Of a stretch of DNA of 64,000 nt, positions 59,935-64,000 are shown one piece after another. Under the pieces are notes generated by a model, which searched no databases, had not been told where the DNA came from, and worked only from the letters and a program-made list of their open reading frames with translations. The stretch comes from an uncultured Candidatus Nitrosopumilus sp. (GTDB taxonomy: Archaea; Thermoproteota; Nitrososphaeria; Nitrososphaerales; Nitrosopumilaceae): positions 1,465,620 to 1,529,619 of the forward strand of contig OX638319.1 of assembly GCA_951812655.1 (NCBI GenBank), written 5' to 3'. The number at the start of each line of letters is the position of its first letter. Position 1 is the stretch's first letter. A program made the translations under genes and the position numbers.

Positions 59935-60396
59935 ATGAGTAAAAAATCTGAAACATCCAAAAAATATCCATTTATCATCGTCATTGCAGGATTTGTAAGT
60001 ATTGGGATTTTGATGAGCGTTGTTTCGACTCCGGATCATACTCCAAGAACGGATCTTGGGCCAACGACTCTGGTGTCATCAGGACCATTTGTGATTGACA
60101 ATGACACGTACAAGATAGACGAGGTTCTTTTTTTCAGCGTTAATGGAATCATGCCTGGTGAATATGGAAAAGCGGTGTTTACAAGTCCTGATGGAAAGAT
60201 TGCCAACACTGTTTTCTTTGACGGAAGGAAAAATCCCATCCTAAATCATTACTTTACACCAGCTTCAAGCAACGACATGAAAAATTGCGAAAACTGCGAA
60301 TTGGTGGGACAGTGGACCATATCGTTTGAAATGACCGAAGGGCAAAACTATCTTCCCATTTATTTTACTGTAGAATCAAACGCGATAGGCAGTTAA
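59935..60396 (+). CDS. Membrane-anchored protein, unknown
   Basis: 153 residues: an N-terminal anchor (YPFIIVIAGFVSIGILMSVV), then an outer beta-sandwich-like domain (FVIDNDTYKIDEVLFFSVNGIMPGEYGKAVFTSPDGKIANTVFFDG) with a CENC pair (KNCENCELVG). A copper- or disulfide-related role is possible but unproven. Single gene. Confidence 0.55.
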   Translation: MSKKSETSKKYPFIIVIAGFVSIGILMSVVSTPDHTPRTDLGPTTLVSSGPFVIDNDTYKIDEVLFFSVNGIMPGEYGKAVFTSPDGKIANTVFFDGRKNPILNHYFTPASSNDMKNCENCELVGQWTISFEMTEGQNYLPIYFTVESNAIGS

Positions 60397-60447
60397 TCAA
60401 AAATTCCTAAACAGGATAGTCATGTATTGTTGTAGATGACAGTGCCT

Positions 60448-60540
60448 TTAGATCATAGAGCCATGAACTGATGAATCCACCATCTTAGTAAAGACAGTTT
60501 TTGCATCCAATGATCCCAAAATATGAACAAGGTGGTTCAT
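60448..60540 (-). CDS. Possible 30-residue peptide coupled to the O-methyltransferase
   Basis: Its ATG overlaps the methyltransferase stop as ATGA and the frame gives MNHLVHILGSLDAKTVFTKM plus ten residues. The coupling is the main evidence; it could also be a remnant of a longer gene. Confidence 0.3.
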   Translation of the reverse strand: MNHLVHILGSLDAKTVFTKMVDSSVHGSMI

Positions 60541-61157
60541 GATGCCAACTTCATAGTAATCTCTTCCCCGTTTCCAACGGGAGTTGTGATGGTTCGAAGC
60601 TTAGGGTTTTGTTTTAGATGGTCTGAAAACAACTTCATGTCTTGCCTATATTTTTCAGGATACAGCATGTTGTCTGTGATGATGACACCGCCCACAGACA
60701 CCATTGGAAAAATCAGATCAAAGTATTCAACGATGTTTTCTTTATCTGCATCAATTAGTACAAAGTCAAAAAAATCACCATGTTGTTTCTGCATATTCAA
60801 TTCTTTCAGTACGTCCATTGCAAAGCCTTGTTTAATCTTGATGAAGTCATCAACTCCAGCGTTTTGAAAATTCTCCTTAGCTCTTTTGATCTTTGCAGGA
60901 TTTTTTTCAACGGTGACAATTTGACCAGACACGTCCCGAATGGCCTCCGCGCACCAAAGGGTAGAATATCCCACGGACATTCCTATTTCAAGCACGCGTT
61001 TTGCATTTGTTAGACGTAAAATCATATTCAGTAACTCCCCGGTCTCTTTTGTGATTGCAAGCATCCGGTCTTCTGGCGCAATATTGAATTTTTTTGATTT
61101 TTCCAAAGTCGACTGCTCTTCTAGTTTCTCAAGTACATCGCGAATTTGTTTCATCAT
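60537..61157 (-). CDS. O-methyltransferase (family 3, CCoAOMT-like)
   Basis: 206 residues: KRVLEIGMSVGYSTLWCAEAI (motif I), IVTVEKNPAKIKRAKENFQNAGV, FDFVLIDADKENIVEYFD (metal-binding DADK) and GGVIITDNMLYPEKYR with the second metal site DN. All are marks of the cation-dependent catechol/CoA O-methyltransferase family. It should methylate a vicinal-diol-type substrate with SAM in the cytoplasm; the substrate is unknown. Confidence 0.9.
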   Translation of the reverse strand: MMKQIRDVLEKLEEQSTLEKSKKFNIAPEDRMLAITKETGELLNMILRLTNAKRVLEIGMSVGYSTLWCAEAIRDVSGQIVTVEKNPAKIKRAKENFQNAGVDDFIKIKQGFAMDVLKELNMQKQHGDFFDFVLIDADKENIVEYFDLIFPMVSVGGVIITDNMLYPEKYRQDMKLFSDHLKQNPKLRTITTPVGNGEEITMKLAS

Positions 61158-61309
61158 GATGCATTATCGATTTTAAATAATTTAACCATATCCGAATAAA
61201 TCATGATTCACACTTGAAATTGTTCCCTCGGAAGATGAACATGATAGAAATTTGTGTGGAGAGGCATATGAAGTAAGAACATAATCGTGCTCTTCAAAAA
61301 AATAAGGGA

Positions 61310-61846
61310 TTAATCCGTTGTAATCTCCGACCCCACCATGTCCATCGCGAATTTCAAAAACAAAGACAGGGGTCTTTCGGACAGTTGTTTAGAATTCCAT
61401 TCAAGTACAAGTTCATCATAAAAATTCCATTCACGCTCATCGTTTTTGAGATGTGTTTGCATCATCGCCTCAAATTCTTCAGTATTCCAATCTACCGGAC
61501 ACATCTTGCTGTCCATCTGAATTAATTTTCCGGCCTTCATCTGAAACGGGTATGACTTGCACACCGAGGGCTTAACCTCATTAACAGTGCAACGAAAGAT
61601 GTCCCCGGATTCTTTCAGGAACATGCATCCACCGTCATTTTGCTTTAACGCGAGATCTAGTAATCCCTCATCCACATCGATCCCAAGATCAAAGTCTTTT
61701 GCCCCGTGCATTTCAAGAAAGCCCATTGGAGGAATTCCCAATCCGACAGATAGTCGATAGACATCATGGGCATTGACAAAAATTGTGTATTCTTTACAGC
61801 AATTCGTATCACATGTGTCACAAGGAAACTTTCCGGTCACATCCAT
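61310..61846 (-). CDS. YkgJ-family Cys-cluster protein
   Basis: 178 residues with FPCDTCDTNCCKEYTIFVNAHDVYRLSVGLGIPP, GGCMFLKESGDIFRCTVNEVKPSVCKSYPF and a final MCPVDW. This is the CxxCxxxCC...C...C...CxxYP pattern of the YkgJ/CxxCxxCC family, thought to bind zinc or an Fe-S cluster. Enzymatic role unknown. Confidence 0.85.
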   Translation of the reverse strand: MDVTGKFPCDTCDTNCCKEYTIFVNAHDVYRLSVGLGIPPMGFLEMHGAKDFDLGIDVDEGLLDLALKQNDGGCMFLKESGDIFRCTVNEVKPSVCKSYPFQMKAGKLIQMDSKMCPVDWNTEEFEAMMQTHLKNDEREWNFYDELVLEWNSKQLSERPLSLFLKFAMDMVGSEITTD

Positions 61847-62009
61847 TTAATATTCATTTTATAACAAATTCAGTCTCATAATTTATCTCATGGTTTCACA
61901 TGTATACTCACAGCGAAATTGTGATTATGCCATTACTGGTAATCGAGAGATCCACATTCATTGATTCATCATTCATTCATGAAGTTTAGGATTTAGAAAA
62001 TATCACGTT

Positions 62010-62222
62010 CTATTTGTTTAGTCTGTTTTTGTCCCTGCATACACCACAAAGATAATTTTTGAGAAATACCTCGACATCTTTTTTAAACTCGGGTGTTTGA
62101 AAATATTTTGCCCCAGTTTTCATTCCCCCCGGAACTTGTTTGGCACAATTCGTGCAATGGATATCGAGATTAAACCTTACAGTTTCCTCATCTTTGAGAA
62201 TTTTGCCTATTATCACGGCCAC
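62010..62222 (-). CDS. Small zinc-binding protein, unknown
   Basis: 70 residues with two C-x2-C knuckles, IHCTNCAKQVPGG and LCGVCRDK, about 36 residues apart. They would make one zinc site. No DNA-binding pattern is obvious and the family is not recognised. Confidence 0.55.
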   Translation of the reverse strand: MAVIIGKILKDEETVRFNLDIHCTNCAKQVPGGMKTGAKYFQTPEFKKDVEVFLKNYLCGVCRDKNRLNK

Positions 62223-62301
62223 ATTTCATTTGTTTTTGATATAAACGATGTCCCCAGTTCAAACTCATGAATATTATAATGAAAAAGGGAAATCATACTG
62301 A

Positions 62302-63192
62302 ATGTTATCTGTATGGCTAAGAGTGATCAGGGTAAGATTTCTGCTTGCATCGGTAATTGCCGTCTCGGTTGCATTGGCACTAAACTGGTGGCAAAACTCA
62401 TCGATTGATCCTTTTGATGCGGCATTGACATTTGCAGGCGTTATGGCGCTTCATGCAAGCGTAGACCTGTTAAACGATTTTTGGGATTTCAAAAGGGGAA
62501 TAGACACCAAAACGACCAGAACCAAAATGAGTGGAGGCACAGGCGTACTGCCAGAAGGATTACTCAAACCATCCTCGGTATACAGAGCAGGAGTGGCGTT
62601 TTTGATGATTGGCTCTTTGATAGGAGGATATTTTGTAATCACAGACGGCATAACAATAGCAGTAATCTTGGGATTTGCAATTTTATCAATTTACTTTTAC
62701 TCAACGAAGATCGTGGATTCAGGATTAGGGGAATTTTTTGTAGCAGTCAAAGGTTGCATGATAGTAATTGGGACCTTCTTCATCCAAACAGGAGAAATTT
62801 CAGCAGAGTCAATACTTGCAGGAATCATGGTGGGATCTCTGTCGTCGCTGGTATTATTTATCGCATCATTTCCCGACCATGATGCGGACAAATCCAAAGG
62901 AAGAAAGACGCTCGTCATTGCAGTCGGAAAAGAGAGGGCTACAAAATTATTCTGGGTTTTCCCAATGATTGCCTATTCCGCAACAGTTGTCGGGGTGTCA
63001 ACAGGTCTGTTTCCGGCATTCTCATTGATTGTTTTTCTCAGCTTGCCATTGATGATAAAATCCGGAAGAGGACTGCACAAAAATTATGATTGTGTGAAGG
63101 ATCTCATCCCATACATGTCATCTACTTTGATGTTTGGCAGGTTGACCGGAGTCTTATTCATAGTAGGATTCTTGGCAGGACTGGATTTTTAG
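62302..63192 (+). CDS. UbiA/MenA-type membrane prenyltransferase
   Basis: 296 residues with about eight membrane helices. The first Asp-rich motif is LLNDFWDFKRGID (NDxxD, near residue 59) and the second is FPDHDADKSKGRKTL (DxxxD, near 192). These bind the prenyl diphosphate through Mg. The closest layout is MenA/1,4-dihydroxy-2-naphthoate prenyltransferase, which makes menaquinone; other UbiA substrates cannot be excluded. Confidence 0.88.
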   Translation: MLSVWLRVIRVRFLLASVIAVSVALALNWWQNSSIDPFDAALTFAGVMALHASVDLLNDFWDFKRGIDTKTTRTKMSGGTGVLPEGLLKPSSVYRAGVAFLMIGSLIGGYFVITDGITIAVILGFAILSIYFYSTKIVDSGLGEFFVAVKGCMIVIGTFFIQTGEISAESILAGIMVGSLSSLVLFIASFPDHDADKSKGRKTLVIAVGKERATKLFWVFPMIAYSATVVGVSTGLFPAFSLIVFLSLPLMIKSGRGLHKNYDCVKDLIPYMSSTLMFGRLTGVLFIVGFLAGLDF

Positions 63193-63880
63193 AAATTTGG
63201 ATAAAATGCAATGGTGCATAGAATGATTCCTATGGCAGGTTGACGCATTAGTTTTTCGGGTTCCATGGCCTGGTAAACGATAAACAAATATTTTAGTCGC
63301 ACCATTGCATGACTACACTTCTTCATTTTTACATATAACCAGTACGAAGAATTTGTTCATGCGAATCATACGCTTTTGCTAAATATCGTTTTGTGCAATC
63401 TAAAGTGTATTAGAGCTGTCATCAAAAAACAAATCGTTTTTGATCTTAAGATCTAATACAATCACCTGAATCAATTAACCTGTGCATTTCATGATCATTT
63501 CAGGAAAATCATCTTTATTTCATCTCAGGCTAGTCAATTTCTTGTTGCTGCAAAATCACGTGGTTCTTTTTTTCAAAAATGCTTTTTCACATCATGCATC
63601 ACGTTCTCACCTGCGAGTGAAAATGCATAGCGTTCCAGTTTAGGTATGGAACAGATCGATGTCGTGTCATCATCACCCACATGTTTGGAAGTTGTACCAA
63701 ATTACATTATAACCTGAATCTCATAAGGTAAACGGTTGTTAAACCGTAAAGACCAACCTGACTGAATTCCAATAGGAAATCAAGTCATGATTGGTTGATT
63801 TTTCAGGTTACAACACATGCCAGTTTTTTATAAAATATTCACAATTGTAGACATAAATTTAGCAAGTTATTACGTTCTTC
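63193..63880. other. Gap of 688 bp before the right-edge gene
   Basis: No open frame that I would defend. An inverted repeat ACGGTT-GTTA-AACCGT lies at 63732-63747, and a TTTTTATAAAATAT TATA-like stretch at about 63828 may serve the next gene. The rest shows nothing I can support. Confidence 0.45.
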
Positions 63881-64000
63881 ATGGTTTCTGGATTCGCAAC
63901 ATCTGAAGGAACAAAAAAATTTGCCGATGAGTCAGGCGTAAATAAAGAAAACTTTACCGAATTTGAAAGTCTGCACTTGTCTAATGTAGGAATTGGAACT
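63881..64000 (+). CDS. Probable aldo/keto reductase, N-terminal part (cut by window edge)
   Basis: The ATG frame runs off the window: MVSGFATSEGTKKFADESGV, then NKENFTEFESLHLSNVGIGT. The final SNVGIGT resembles the first beta strand of aldo/keto reductases (SSVGIGTYLG in archaeal members). Forty residues are too few to be certain. Confidence 0.5.
   Translation, partial: MVSGFATSEGTKKFADESGVNKENFTEFESLHLSNVGIGT

Noticed and set aside
1-64000. rRNA or tRNA genes
   Set aside because: I found no T-arm GGTTCRA with matching acceptor stem, nor rRNA-like GC-rich blocks; a covariance-model search would settle it.

Overview
The window reads as chromosome of a low-GC archaeon of the Nitrososphaerota (Thaumarchaeota), most likely a Nitrosopumilus or Nitrosarchaeum relative. 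The signs are an archaeal TATA-binding protein, two exported proteins ending in the PEFG-CTERM sorting signal, small one-zinc-ribbon proteins typical of the group, many TATA boxes 26-29 nt upstream of start codons (leaderless transcripts), and an orphan protein that closely resembles the AmoB subunit of archaeal ammonia monooxygenase.

Layout. 1-3.4 kb is the right part of a casposon: a family B DNA polymerase followed by a small membrane protein with 7-residue repeats. 3.5-11.2 kb is ordinary chromosome with exported and membrane proteins, a DMT transporter, regulators and a metallothionein-like peptide. 12.4-16.7 kb is a very AT-rich insert on the minus strand. It holds an apparently intact casposase (Cas1 with C-terminal HTH), an operon of five small HTH proteins and a Swt1-type HEPN protein, and is closed on one side by a 96-bp nested palindrome. 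16.7-20.5 kb holds two genes of unknown role, a nucleotidyltransferase and TBP.

20.5-46.2 kb is an accessory island between two diverged inverted copies of a ~0.6-kb non-coding array. Each copy has one block phased at 21 bp and one phased at 10 bp. The island carries a TetR-controlled operon (two FAD monooxygenases, a membrane protein, a glycosyltransferase, an Asp-nucleophile hydrolase), redox and methyltransferase genes, a second 96-bp palindrome, and a ~9.6-kb operon of exported proteins. That operon includes the AmoB-like protein, an Asp-box beta-propeller, staphylococcal-nuclease-like proteins, and is followed by a pentapeptide-repeat protein. Several share a secreted Cys-containing module and one promoter type. 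Just outside lie a secreted serpin and further exported proteins.

50-55.4 kb repeats the casposon theme in ruins: a Cdc48-N-like gene next to a ~150-bp cas1 5'-end remnant, then a cas1-polB deletion fusion followed by an intact copy of the small repeat/membrane gene. 55.5-64 kb is ordinary chromosome (dCTP deaminase, Ni/Co transporter, O-methyltransferase, UbiA prenyltransferase) with one clear deletion scar joining two truncated cobalamin/siroheme-type genes.

The strongest candidates for something new are the phased 21-bp and 10-bp arrays. The 21-bp motif recurs inside casposon coding sequence. Next come the nested 96-bp palindromes with swapped arms, the orphan AmoB-like protein, and the HTH-array/HEPN operon beside the casposase.
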